DNA of 64,000 nucleotides from Catonia carolina (GCA_035578175.1 JAQMRL010000008.1:64357541-64421540), one strand, 5' to 3'. Counted from the first letter of the stretch, positions 1-11,196 are shown. Translations and numbers: made by a program. The notes: a model not told the origin generated them from the sequence alone.

Positions 1-2501
1 CCACAATAATTCAGTGAAGTTTTTCTTGATATTTATCAGTTTCCTTTTGAAGTTATTGCCTAATTAATTTTAGGATGAATGTACACACAATGCACATTAA
101 CACTCAAAAATAATATGACTTTTCTGTACGGATTTAATTTTTTTCTATAATGTTCACCCATAAATTACCTTTTTCAATTAAACCATTAGCTTAATTTTTC
201 ATAAAATTGACGATATTATAAGTTTTAATTAATGACATACATATGTTTAGTTAATCCATTTTTACAGTTAATTTGCGAAAGAGTTCCATATGCAGTAAAC
301 TTTGTAGTTGATGTGACTTAAACTCGGAAAAAATTTAATATATTATTTGAGAAAAATTTATGCAATTAGATGATATTTTTCAGTTCTATCTATTAATTTG
401 CATCTCGATTATTTCTAGCCCTTAAAAAAGGGTAAATATGCTTGCTATTAATCTTTAAACCATAAATTACTTATATTTTTGTACTAATTTAGGAAATATT
501 AAATTTGTTTCTTTGTGAAACTGATACACTATAATTCAACTCAATTAAAATTCCTATCTATATAAAAAATTGCTTGTCATATAATTAAAATTCAATGTAT
601 AACTACAACAATAACATTAAAAATAAATACAAAACTAAAATTTTATTTTGTAAATAACCATACATGTAAACTCCTTATATTAGTGTAATAAGAATCCTAA
701 TTATCAGTAACCCCAACATTTCTACATTGCATGATATAAAACTCTGTGCCATTAATAAAATACTATTACTGTTTAGTTAAACATAAATACTACTTTTATG
801 TTCATAAAAATAAATTTACTGTACATAAAGTATACTTGTTTACATTCAACGTTGTATAATCTGTATTGCAGTTACCATGTTTTCCATGTTTGCTTCAGTC
901 TGTTGTACTTTTATTCATATCACAAAATACATACATTGACATATGTTTTTGAATAGATTAATCATGTTATTATTAATTTTCTTATATTATGATATTTGTA
1001 ATACAAACATAAATATGTACATATTATTATTGAGTTGCATGTTTGGGCAAAAGTTCCTAAACCAGAGTACTGCGGGACAAAAGTATGTTAAATAATTTTG
1101 TAGGTTAAGTTGTTAATTTGATTAGTTTTTATTTATATGAACCCTTCAATGATCTTCAGTAAATGGTTTTATATCATTGAATTTTGTTGTCCCAGTCAGG
1201 TGAAATTTTAAATGAATTTCCTTGACCGGCTAGTTTCCAAACAATAGAAAAGATAATTGGATTTCATCTTGTATTGTCAATAAAATTCCTGAAGTATTGA
1301 TGAACAGCATACATAAAGGATGGAAGTAATTTTAATTAGAGTTTTGGTATCTCCTCTGAAAATAATGGATTTCATTATACAGCCAGACCTCAATATGCTA
1401 ACATATTACATAATTAATATAATTTACATACAAATAGTAATCCTTGTGTTAAAACGTAGTAGGTAACTTATGTATAACTGAAAATATATGTTAGCAATAA
1501 ATGAATGGTACAACATTATTTGATATCTACAGTGAATAGTCACATTTCACAGTTAGCCAACACCCAAGAGAGATTTCCAGTCCCTTCAGTCTAAGTGAAT
1601 CGGTACTGTGAAATTTAATACTCAACACCCCTAGTAGCAGTGTCCTGGAAGGGATTCAGAAGGGGAATATTTAGGTGCTAATTACAATAGAATGCATTGT
1701 ATAGAAGCTCAATTTTCAAATGTTTTCTGGGAGGATTCTATAACACTCAGACTGATTTACCGTAGATTTGGTTTCCCAATTTTTTTTTGCTGAAAGTTGA
1801 CAACCCTACTCCTTGTTTTATAATGAAACTCCCAGTGTTTTAAACCAGTCTTATAGCTGTTGACCTAAATGAAAAATCTTTGAAGAATTTGCATTATTCT
1901 GTAAACATATAATATTTTTAATGCTAAATTTATAAATAGACTTCATTTACTGTGTAAATATATACTTGACTAAATAGCGGTAATGACTCAAAAAATCCCT
2001 AAAATTGAAATCAAGTTTTCAAATTAGATGGTTACATTAAATGTAACTAAATATTACAGGCGATGATAACCGCCCTGGTTTTTCACCTTTAAAAGAAAAA
2101 AGAAATAGTAACTAAATGTTAACTTTTAGAAATGGTAGCGAGAGTGGACATATTTGGTTGGAAGGTGGATACATCGCTTATTATGGAACATAAAAGCGTA
2201 GTATTGTAGATCCAATGGGGAGGTGTAATATGAGGTGACACAGTTCCTTATCTCTCTAATAAGATTTTCTCCTGTCTACTATAATGACAAAAATATATAA
2301 GTAATTATTTTTCATGTTATATTAAATGAAATACTTTGTCATAAGTAGTATATCATTAATTTTGTGTCGGGAAATGGAAAGGTATGCAACGATGAAGTAA
2401 TATGATGTTAGTGTGAAATAAAACCTATACAGTTTTATTTATATTTATGTATTTATTATTCCCTGTTGATTGGGATGTGTAAACTGAGCAATGTAGTGTA
2501 C
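1..2501. other. A+T-rich non-coding stretch
   Basis: No open frame with coding character or convincing splice-site pair was found. If the exon at 3794 belongs to a gene that starts off the left edge, this is intron. The only recognisable piece is a short repeat fragment at about 1346-1393, listed separately. Confidence 0.5.
1346..1393 (-). repeat. Fragment of interspersed repeat family C
   Basis: About 48 bases match the middle of the ~390-bp repeat seen best at 41332-41712 and 55266-55662, in the opposite orientation to those two. Shared words include CTCCTCTGAAA and ATTTCATTATACAGCCAGAC. The rest of the repeat is missing or too diverged to see. Confidence 0.5.
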
Positions 2502-2516
2502 ATAATTATTTTATGA

Positions 2517-2882
2517 AATATATATTTTTTTCTAACCACCAGAATACGGTAACATAAAACACTTACCAATGTTTATAGCGCTTTTGTGTATCTTGTACAC
2601 ATCTTCAGTAAATTAAAATTTATATCAAGTCAAAATTTAAAACTTCCTGCTCCTACCATGGTAGATAAGGAATAGTCGATGATCTACCATGGTAGGAGTA
2701 GGAAGTTTTAAATTTTGACTTGATATAAATTTTAATTTACTGAAGATGTGAACAAGATACACGAAAGCGCTATAAACATTGGTAAGTGTTTTATGTTACC
2801 GTATTCTGGTGGTCAGAAAAATATATATTTCAATTTTAAATAATACGGCTGTTTAAAAATCCTACATAGGATGTTTAATAAA
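2517..2882. mobile_element. Foldback retroelement copy A1 (Penelope-like?)
   Basis: Two arms of about 150 bases (about 2515-2665 and 2680-2831) are near-perfect reverse complements, so the whole forms one long hairpin around a short centre. A unique tail of about 50 bases follows the right arm (2832-2882) and also follows the right arm of the copy at 5328-5921. The element is bounded by a perfect 15-base direct repeat, ATAATTATTTTATGA, at 2502-2516 and 2883-2897. That is too long for most TIR transposons but typical of target-primed reverse transcription. Compared with A2 the centre is deleted. The arms contain a hammerhead-like motif (see 5765-5817), here damaged: GAAA is AAAA in the left arm and stem II has a mismatch in the right arm. 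Confidence 0.75.
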
Positions 2883-3311
2883 ATAATTATTTTATGATCT
2901 GGACACCCTATGTTTTACTGATAAATTGTGTGGTTTGGTTGTGCAAATTTGTAGTATTTATATTTTCAGCAAGCTTTTAACTGATTAATTTAAAAAAATG
3001 TTATTAGATATTAACCAAATAGTATTTTATTGTTCCAGATGTAGAAAATAGTAATTTGCAGATAAATTAATAAATAACAGAATACAGGTTGTTGTTTGTT
3101 TTGCATAAAATCTTGTAATTTATCTAACAGTAGATTGATTTTTTTGAATTCACAACTCAACAAATTAGAAAATTTTATGACTGCAAATAATTTTGGTACC
3201 ACATTTATAGTTTAAAAATCTTCACTTTACACCACCCTCTGAACTGAAAAATTAATTTATTCTCCGATATACATCCAGACTTTTCGAGGTTATGAAATTC
3301 CAAATGAATAT

Positions 3312-3485
3312 CCTTTTTTTTTGTTTTACATCTGACTATTTTGCAAATTCTGCTAATACAGATGGTGGAGAATGATGATATATGAAAATGAGTTATGAAA
3401 AAATGTCACACCTGACCGAGAATCGAACCCAGGACTCCGACATAGAAGCCAGTTGCGCTAAACTCTATGCCAACAGGCCGTCCAT
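3312..3485 (-). mobile_element. tRNA-derived SINE, family 1
   Basis: Read on the minus strand, the head contains an A-box-like stretch (GGCATAGAGTTTAGCGCAA) and a B box (GGTTCGATTC). A family-specific body follows and it ends in a T-rich run on the plus strand at 3312, which is the A-rich tail. The same unit recurs about ten times in the window; the clearest plus-strand copy is at 53009-53185. Confidence 0.75.
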
Positions 3486-3793
3486 GCGATACCCAGATTT
3501 TATAGTATTTTATGTCACCAAATATTCAGTGTTTAAAACTAAATTTTGTGGCAATAATACAGGTGTTGGGAAAGCTTACTTCCTGTGTACTAACGTATTT
3601 TTTAAACTGTATCTTCTAAAAATTTCAAGTTTGTTTCTGTAGTGCATGTTTAATAATTTAAAAAGTAAGCATTTTACTTATTTTGTGTTAGGTTAAGTTA
3701 AGGTGATGGTATTAGATTATTAGTGAAGTATCTACATTTTGTGTATGTAATTGTAATATTGTGTAAATAAACAAAACAATGGTTACTTTATAG

Positions 3794-4003
3794 GAAGTAA
3801 GAGTGGGGGTCACCATTGTAACCCTTGTGTTCAAGCAAGTCCACAAGACAATACAAGTTTAGAAGCTTATGATTTAGCTTCTCCGTGCTGTCACTCACAT
3901 TGCGTCCCTTCATCTAGAAGGAGATCGCGTTCTCGACATCACCATAAATCAAAACATAACTCAACTAATGAATCTACTTCTACTTCAAATAACTCCAACA
4001 GAG
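3794..4003 (+). CDS. Internal coding exon, Ser/His-rich protein (gene 1)
   Basis: The exon follows a TTTATAG acceptor and ends before a GTTTGT donor. Only one frame is open. It starts with the last two bases of a split codon and ends with the first base of another, giving 69 full codons. The G at 4003 joins GA at 6649 to make a Gly codon, so the phase matches the next exon exactly. The product is hydrophilic: a Cys/His patch ([14 protein letters not shown]), then an Arg/Ser run ([14 protein letters not shown]), then a Ser/Thr/Asn-rich end. The upstream exon that supplies the first base of the split codon was not found between 1 and 3793. No domain is recognised, and the segment is probably disordered. 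Confidence 0.75.
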
Positions 4004-4567
4004 GTTTGTTTCACCTAACAGGAACATAACCTAAAAGTGTCTAGTCATTTTATGTTTTTTTGTTTGCTTTTAGAGGCAAATTTTTTTATGATTTGATTTC
4101 CTAATATTCGTTAGTAATCTAATTTGGTGTTTTCTGAAGTTATATTTTCAGTTTGATTAATGAAATATTTTCATCCATGAAGTTTGATTTTCATTTTCGC
4201 TATTCTTACCACTTGGATATTCTCAGGTGGATAACCTGCATGAAGCTGTATTTTTACCTACTTTCATTTTTAATTTTCTTTTCAAACAGTAGTGTCATTT
4301 TGTTTTATGTGTATGAATTTATGTTTAGTATAATTAAGATAAGAAAATATGTTAGTTATCATGAAAAACTTATCTTCAATTTTATTATTTTTAAATATCT
4401 ATTTAAATCACTTTATTCCGTTACTTATTCTTGTTTGCAATCTTATATTTTTCTTACATTTTCTAGCGCAGAATTTGACCTTTTAAATCAACCTTATTGA
4501 ACAAAATAATTTCTAGATAAAATAGATACATAGATGCATTGTGTGTTTTGCCTCAGTCTACAAAAAT

Positions 4568-4682
4568 CATTTCTAACTTCAAATGATTTTAAATTCCTTC
4601 AAAATCATTAGAATCTTACTGAATTATCAGCAAAATATTTCAGACTAAACTAGTCCAGCAAAATGTTTATTTGGTAATGATG
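4568..4682. repeat. Direct duplication within the intron, copy 1
   Basis: This stretch is closely matched at 6357-6470. Shared blocks are TCTAACTTCAAA, GATTTTAAATTCCTTCAAA, AATTATCAGCA and CAGACTAAACTAGTCCAGCA, with small gaps. The second copy ends just before the stray exon fragment at 6479. Confidence 0.7.
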
Positions 4683-5378
4683 AGCCCCATATCCATTGCT
4701 TCATTCTGAGATAGATAAAATCATTAATTCACGTGTGAAGTTCTGTGATTAGGTATTAGCTGATCAAGCTTCTCATCACCCTTAAGGTTCTATTAAACAT
4801 TCTATCTTATTGTGAACTAATTCCTATATTTGTTTCTGGAAAATATGTGCTTGTTTTTTATATATTCATTACTTTTAGATCACTTTATCATTATCTTCAT
4901 ATACAGTACAATTAGGCTTCTGAGCAGTTCCAACTTCCAATTGGCTTGTTACTGAAATTGTTTGGGTGTTTGATCATCTGATGTCTGCAAAAATGACCTT
5001 ACTATCTTTGATGTATCTCCTCCAAATGTTTGATATCACCTTAGGAATGTTATGTTCATGACTAAAATTTCTATGAGGTTCTCTTCAAACTGTGCCCCTT
5101 TTCTTGTTTGTTTTAATGGTCCTTAATTTGGTTTTTTTCTTTGTTCTTATTGAGGCCTCCAATTTTGGATTAATAATGGCATATTAAGGCTTTTGCTGTT
5201 CTGCTGTGATCTCCCCCATCAACCTCCCATTCCAAACCCTGACCTTAGGTATTCCCTTGGTGTGGATAAGGTTGGTTATAAGGGAGTTGGGAGGCCAACC
5301 AAAAAAAAATTATATATATATATACATTGAAATATATATTTTCTAACCACCAGAATACGATAACATAAAACACTTACC

Positions 5379-5431
5379 AATGTTTATAGCGCTTTCGTGT
5401 ATCTTGTACACATCTTCAGTAAATTAACATT
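5379..5431 (-). ncRNA. Hammerhead-ribozyme-like motif, left arm of A2
   Basis: Mirror copy of the motif at 5765-5817, on the opposite strand because it sits in the other arm of the palindrome. The core words CTGAAGA and GAAA and all proposed stems are intact. See the right-arm entry for the fold. Confidence 0.5.
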
Positions 5432-5764
5432 TATTACAAGTCAAAATTTAAAACTTCCTGCTCCTACCATGGTAGATAAGGAATAGTCGATTCTTGTATT
5501 TAAAACAGTCTTGCCAACTTAATCAGTTGATTGTCGTATTCAATTTGTGTGTTCATTAATTTTTCCCTGCTATTGTATTTATAAATATAAAATTTTGGAA
5601 AAATATTATATTTATAAATACAATAGCAGGGAAAAATTAATGAACACACAAATTGAATACGACAATCAACTGATTAAGTTGGCAAGACTGTTTTAAATAC
5701 AAGAATCGACTATTCCTTATCTACCATGGTAGGAGCAGGAAGTTTTAAATTTTGACTTGTAATA

Positions 5765-5817
5765 AATGTTAATTTACTGAAGATGTGTACAAGATACACG
5801 AAAGCGCTATAAACATT
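5765..5817 (+). ncRNA. Hammerhead-ribozyme-like motif, right arm of A2
   Basis: A 53-base segment fits the hammerhead layout. Stem I is TTTA with TAAA, then an internal loop TTAA, then AATG with CATT. The core box CTGAAGA (5777-5783) fits the consensus CUGANGA. One extra T follows. Stem II is GTGTA with TACAC around a five-base loop. The box GAAA is at 5800-5803. Stem III is only GC with GC, without a loop. T5808-A5809 would be the cleavage dinucleotide. The extra base before stem II and the minimal stem III are departures from the textbook form. Very short stem III ribozymes are known from Penelope-like elements, where they may work as dimers. Activity is unproven. Confidence 0.5.
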
Positions 5818-5934
5818 GGTAAGTGTTTTATGTTACCGTATTCTGGTGGTTAGAAAATATATATTTCAATTTTAAATAATACGGCTGTTTAAAAATCCTA
5901 CATAGGATGTTTAATAAAATAATATATATACATA

Positions 5935-6205
5935 TATATCTTTATTCTTTGATTAGTTCTGCAATCAATACTCTGCTAAAGGTCTTAAATAATCTTGTCT
6001 CAAGAGCCTCTATTCTTGACATCTGCTGAACATTCAGGGTCCAACACTTTGAACCACACATTAAAACTAGGAGAGTCAAGGCGTGATAAAACTTTAAAAC
6101 ATCAATCTCACACTTTTCCAACCAGTGTTGTCCTCAGATTGTGTATAAGCCTTTGAAACTTTTCAAGTTTCAGTTTTGCATCTCATGATCCACATAAGAG
6201 ATATC
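5935..6205 (-). pseudogene. LINE reverse-transcriptase C-terminal remnant
   Basis: Translated on the minus strand across at least one frameshift, it gives KFQRLIHNLRTTL, then LKFYHALTLLVLMCGSKCWT and SRIEALETRLFKTFSRVL. This is the typical region after the reverse-transcriptase domain of RTE/CR1-like elements (KFYK.MAVP.LLYGSE.WT...RIQAAEMRFLR). The N-terminal part and the catalytic motif are missing. It is a dead 5'-truncated copy and lies immediately next to foldback element A2. Confidence 0.6.
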
Positions 6206-6356
6206 TCATCCCAAGTATATTAAGAGTAGATCACTTCAAATAAACTAGCAAATGTAAGGCTACAAAAGTAATTCTGATGTAAAAGTTGATAAAGAAGTTA
6301 TTAAAAAATACTGGATGAATATGGATTATATGCTTTGTTTTAGTTTACAACAGTTG

Positions 6357-6470
6357 TTTCTAACTTCAAAAGATTTTAAATTCCTTCAAATTTGTGAGAC
6401 TCTTAGTAAATTATCAGCATAATATTCCAGACTAAACTAGTCCAGCAAAACCTACATTCGGTAATGATGC
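6357..6470. repeat. Direct duplication within the intron, copy 2
   Basis: Partner of 4568-4682. The two copies are about 1.8 kb apart and flank foldback element A2. The similarity stops near GGTAATGATG in both copies. Confidence 0.7.
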
Positions 6471-6478
6471 ATCAATTA

Positions 6479-6540
6479 AACTAAAGCATTTGGAGGTTAT
6501 GGGTTCGGTTATGGACATTTTAACCGTGGTGATTCATCAA
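6479..6540 (+). pseudogene. 62-bp stray copy of the downstream coding exon
   Basis: Bases 6479-6540 match 7073-7134 of the terminal exon at 58 of 62 positions, counted by eye, without gaps. All four differences read as A or T here against G or C-type changes in the exon. The frame encodes KAFGGYGFGYG like the exon, but Tyr becomes His and Asp becomes Asn further on, and it meets a TAG just past the match. No splice sites frame it. Confidence 0.8.
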
Positions 6541-6648
6541 TGTAGAGTTATCCAGTTTTAAATTACATTCAATGAATTATTTTAGTTAGGGTTTTGTCCG
6601 TTAATGATTGTTTATGAATTTACTCAATTTGTATTAATATGATTTTAG

Positions 6649-7469
6649 GAGGTGAATGGAAGGAAAAATGCTGCAGCAGAGCAGTACAAGTGTCATCATC
6701 TTCAGGAGGTTACGGAGGAGGAAATGGTGTATGCTCTTCACCAGGAGGACAACAAACGACTTGTCGAGGAGGTGGACGTTATTTAAGTCTAGTTAGTCAA
6801 TGTAGCTTACATTCTTGTACATCAAGTGAATTTAATAGCGGAGGAATTAATGGTGGAGGTAACACAAATGGAAATGGAAATACTGGAAACGGTGGTGGAG
6901 TTCCTAATGTGGGAGGAGGTGAGAGTAGCGCAGCATCATACACTACCTCATTAAGTACTGATACATTGTATTGGGAACCGCCAAGTGACGGACAAACGAC
7001 ACGTCAGCATTCTGTTAAAAGTACATCATCACAACGTGGCCCAGTTAAACCAAAATCATGGGATAATCTTACAACTAAAGCGTTTGGGGGTTATGGGTTC
7101 GGTTATGGATATTTTGACCGTGGTGATTCATCAAAATCTCACCAAAACTCGACCGGTTCAACTAAATCCGGTCCAACAAACAATCGAAAACAAACCCAAA
7201 CACAGCAACAACCTCATCGGTACGTTCAACCGACAAAATCGACTGAATCTCTTTTATTATTACCCCAATATTCAAACACTTTATCTGATTCGAGTTTAAG
7301 TTGTGAATGTCTCGATGCAACTTCTCCAACATTAGTAACCGCAGAAAAAAATGGACGATTTTTTACTGTAGTCAATGGAGAATATTTTTACCAACATGAT
7401 AAAGCAAGTCAAACGGAAAGTCGTAGAATTGTCAATTTTCAACAAGCCCCTGAAGTAACTCGCCTGTGA
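6649..7469 (+). CDS. Terminal coding exon, Ser/Gly-rich protein (gene 1, tincar-like?)
   Basis: The exon starts after a TTTTAG acceptor in phase with the exon at 3794-4003 and ends at TGA 7467-7469, giving about 273 codons. The protein is low-complexity and hydrophilic. It has Gly/Ser/Asn-rich stretches (GGYGGGNG, GGGNTNGNGNTGNGGG), a small Cys-containing start (GEWKEKCCSRA) and Thr/Gln-rich parts. A segment that looks conserved, KPKSWDNL followed by KAFGGYGFGYGYFD, lies about 140-160 residues in, preceded by DTLYWEPP. No enzyme fold or membrane segment is visible. The KPKSWDNL/YGFGYGY segment reminds me of the C-terminus of insect tincar proteins, but that is a recollection and not a demonstrated match. 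The gene symbol is therefore left empty. The intron upstream carries a partial copy of this exon. Confidence 0.75.
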
Positions 7470-7563
7470 TAATAGTAAAACGATAGACTAATTATTAAAA
7501 TTTTTACTTCATAGTGAGTCATTATTTGTAATATTAACAGTAATTATACTATTACTTTCTTTT

Positions 7564-7569
7564 AATAAA
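7564..7569 (+). promoter_or_regulatory. Candidate polyadenylation signal of gene 1
   Basis: AATAAA lies about 95 bases after the TGA stop of the terminal exon, a normal distance. Other A+T-rich hexamers follow further on (for example near 7743), so the exact 3' end is uncertain. Confidence 0.45.
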
Positions 7570-7619
7570 TATTATTGTTAAAATAGTCTCAGAAATATAC
7601 TATAAACCAAATACTAAAT

Positions 7620-10600
7620 TTATAATCTTACATTATCCCTTCAAAAATTATATTGAGTTAGTTATTTCTTGTTATTTATGAAGAATACTTAGAATAATTT
7701 TTGTTAACTACTGTATATCAAAAATTAATCAGTAGTAAAATTAATAAAATTTACAGCTATTGTAATATTCACAAATATGTTATTGTGGTAATGCAAGAAA
7801 ATTACTTTATAAAAATTATTATTGAAATTAAAAATAGTTTTATACTTTATGTACCTTGGTTAATATGTTAAAAATGTAATAATTTTATTTTTATTTCTAA
7901 ATTGTATGGGAGAGAAGTTATTTCATAATTAAACATAAGGAATCTCAAAAATGTTTTTTTATTTTTCTATTGACTAATATTAATCAAGCTCTGGGGAATG
8001 TAACTTTTTGTAGTGAATTAAAATAGGTAGGGTTATCATAAATTTGTTTTGTTGGACCAATTTCAATAAGTAGCCCTGGAATTAAAGAGAATATGTTATC
8101 TTTTGATAAATGCGTTAATATGTAAGCAGACCTCTTACAAATACACCCTATTAAATATATGATAATTTAAAGTATTTCTTCATGCATGATACATCAATAT
8201 CTAAAACATTCCAATGTAAAGAAAAATCAATTAGGCCAAACATTGAGGAAAGTTTTTTCAAATATCACAAATCTTTAAAATGAAGGGATTTCATTCCAAA
8301 ACATTTAAAACTTTTTAAATTTTATTAACTGGATGTAAAAAACAAATTTTATCATTTTTTTTAAATTTCAAGTTACAACTTTACATTCATAGTTTCTTCT
8401 TCTGTTTATGTATTTAGAGATGTGTTTGTTGGTAAATTAAAATTTTATTTTCTGGATCCCAAACTAGAAAAACTTTAAAACACTTTCTGATCGATCAGGA
8501 AAACTGACATGTACCTTCAACTTTTTATCAATTTGAAAAAAATCTTGTTGATTCTAAGTGGTACTACATGACCAATTTACTTACCAAAGTTTGAAATAAA
8601 CACCCTATTGTAACTTACATTATAATCAATGTATGTACATTTACACACATCTGTACTTCAAAATTTTTGTTGTAAATGGGAAATTACTTATCCAACTATG
8701 GTTTCATTTCTTAGGATGGCAATTTAGTGCCTCTTTTTAAATATCAGGCTTCCATTAACCAAAATATCAGTATATTAGCTCAGAAATTTATGGGTGTTAT
8801 CATGTTTATATTTTGTATTTTACCTTCTGATAGTAAAACTCTGTAAAAACTTCTGTGTAGAGCCATTTGTCTGATGCCTTTTTAAACTTTATGAGTTTGT
8901 TAGACGTATATTAGAGGCTAAGTTACAGAAATGTTTTTGAAATAACATTTTTTGTATCTCTTATTTATACGATGAATTCATTTTAAGAAGTTTGCTGTTT
9001 TGAACGCCTGTATAACAGTTCTCAGGCATGAAGTTGATAACATCTAGATTTTAAAATGAGTAATTAATTGCTCTGAAGGATAAAATCAGTGGTTTTTGTT
9101 TATCCCACTTATAAAATTAGCTTTTGCATTTTTTTTCCAAAAGGGCTAAATAAGATTGAAAAGTTTAATTGAAAGAACAGGTCATAAGATTCTAAGTTCA
9201 AGTTCTACTCTCAACTTCATGAAAATCTAGATCAGTTTCTTGAATCAATATCAGAGGTCTTGTATGTGCTCATCCCAGCAAAGGCAGTCAATTTTTATTC
9301 CTAAATATTTAAATTTGTTTTTGTTTACGTTGAATGTTGTGTACAGTTAGTACAGCATTATTGTAGTAAGTAACCAGTTGCAGTTAACAACAAACTAACC
9401 ATACCTCTCCAAGAATAGTGCTGCACGTCTTCCTCGGTAAACAGTACAATCAGTAACTGAGTAAAGATGATGCTGCTGCTCCTCTGTTTACCTCACAAGA
9501 ATAATAAAACTCAGAGAAAGCACGCACTAACACAATCATTTTTTTAATTAACCTAATAATTTCATGTCTGAAAAAGTGGGAGTAACAACATCTAATTTAA
9601 TCTTTACTATTTAATACTAATTTATAATTATAGTAAAATAATTTTTAAAAATAAATTAGTACTGAATCTTTCATGTATGTAGTATTTTTGTTAATAATCT
9701 TGCAAGATATATGTTTGCAACAATTAACTTTGTAGTGCACAATTTTCTGATTGTTAAATTGTAAATACATTCCACTTTATGTTAGATTTCTTAGTTTTCT
9801 GAAACTAATTGCAGTAATTTCTGATACAAGTTGAAATATTTATCACTTCAAACATTGCTCTAATGATTTTCATTAAATTTCCATAATTTTTACATTTTCC
9901 TTTCTCGTTTTGTTTGTTAGTGTAATAAATATTTGTCTAGAAAATTCATGGGTATCTGGGACTTTTTCCATCAATCCTCTGCAAAGTACAGAATCAACAT
10001 GTCTCACCATTACTTTTAAAAATTCTTCATTTGACACCAACAATTTTAAAGTTTGAGAGTGCTTATTTAATCAAGTTTAATTATATTTTAAAAAATATTT
10101 GTAAGAAAGAACACAACAGAAAAAATTAGCTGTCCAAATATTCGACAACAAAAAAAACGTCTTTTTTCCACTGCTTACAAATTCTAACGATGAAAATGGT
10201 ATTAATGTAAGCCAAGTTTTTAGATTTTTTTATTTATAAAACACTCTTTTCTAAAAAAACTACACTTAAAATCAATATTATCAGGCCAACTGACTGAATC
10301 ATTAAACCTGTTCATCATGTTTAAATTGCCAATTTTGCAACCCCATGAGCTTTTCCGATTTGAATGACTGGAGCTCTCTAAAACAATTTGAAGTTTTAAT
10401 TTCTGTCTAGCTATCAGTGACTCACTTCATGCTGTCACTGGGTCAACATAAGATCCAGGTTGGCTTTTAGACAATCTAAAAGTTTCTTTAAAACTTAAAT
10501 CACTCATACGATCATAATTTAGTTATTGCTCATCATTACTGGAAAAATCAGCGTATTTAACACTCTTGCCAAACAATAAGGAGTTAAAAATCAACTAAAT

Positions 10601-11196
10601 TAACTAATTATTTAATTAATTTAACAATTTTCATAGAAAAATCTACCATGAGCCAACTCATTACTCATTAATTTGAACTCGAATTAATTTGAAGATGCAA
10701 ATTGAGAGACACTTTTGAAAAGTGGTTATTCCATTTTGCAGTAATAATAAAAATTCAATCTTGTGCTGCAGACTAAATACTGAAGAATCATAAAAACCTC
10801 TAAATTTTACAAATTCAGAAATCATTGGTGGAACAGGGCCCAGCTCTAATTGATTTTTTCAAAATTTTAGTCTTGTGAATTTTTTAGTAAAAGTGCACAT
10901 AATTTTCTTTTTTAATTAAAAATATATATTTATAATTCAACCCGGTGTTTAGTGTAGAAGCATTCAAATTTTTCTATTAAATATTTTAATTAGAATTGTT
11001 TCAATATTTTCTGTCCAAAATTTAATCCTAACTAATAAAATTAAAGGCTGTTCCATTAACAAACTTATATATGAATTTTACATTATTGTGAATACAGCAA
11101 AAAAGTCAATCAAAACAATAAAATTAAAATTGGTTGAAAATTAACAAAAACTGAATGGTCCTAATACATAAATTACAATATAAATGAAAATTATTG
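7620..11196. other. A+T-rich intergenic stretch without recognised content
   Basis: About 3.6 kb downstream of gene 1 with no coding-quality frame, no repeat shared with the rest of the window and no structured element that I can see. Confidence 0.5.

Larger units (their letters stand above)
5328..5921. mobile_element. Foldback retroelement copy A2 (Penelope-like?)
   Basis: A nearly perfect palindrome of about 540 bases (5329-5867), with arms of roughly 260 bases that meet near 5595, plus a right-hand tail of about 54 bases. The outer ~150 bases of each arm and the tail are shared with the element at 2517-2882. The inner part is extra here, so A2 is the fuller copy. A 12-base repeat, ATATATATACAT, flanks it at 5316-5327 and 5922-5933, although the A/T simple-sequence context weakens this TSD. 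Each arm has an apparently intact hammerhead-like motif. No open reading frame is present, so it would depend on enzymes made elsewhere. Opposed LTR-like arms, a short tail, a TSD and a ribozyme motif together resemble Penelope-like elements; this assignment is inferred. Confidence 0.75.
4004..6648 (+). other. Intron of gene 1, filled with repeats
   Basis: A 2.6-kb intron between the exons at 3794-4003 and 6649-7469, with GTTTGT donor and TTTTAG acceptor. It holds one foldback retroelement (5328-5921), a LINE remnant (5935-6205), a ~115-bp direct duplication (4568-4682 and 6357-6470) and a 62-bp copy of the downstream exon (6479-6540). Otherwise it is unremarkable A+T-rich sequence. Confidence 0.7.

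Noticed and set aside
2120..2240. Possible short exon of gene 1 (an open stretch near 2130-2195)
   Set aside because: No donor in the required phase and the frame closes quickly.
3420..3484. tRNA gene on the minus strand
   Set aside because: A- and B-box words are present but the cloverleaf is degraded and the unit repeats with a common body and A tail, so it is a SINE. The same applies to the other SINE heads.
3382..3642. 86-codon open frame near 3.4 kb
   Set aside because: Its first half is a reversed SINE head, and similar peptides appear wherever this SINE occurs.
4153..4500. 115-codon open frame in the intron of gene 1
   Set aside because: Phe/Ile/Tyr/Leu-rich composition expected of chance frames in A+T-rich DNA; no motif, no splice logic.
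6985..7299. 104-codon frame overlapping the terminal exon of gene 1
   Set aside because: Alternative-frame shadow of the phase-supported exon; starts internally and has no recognisable feature.
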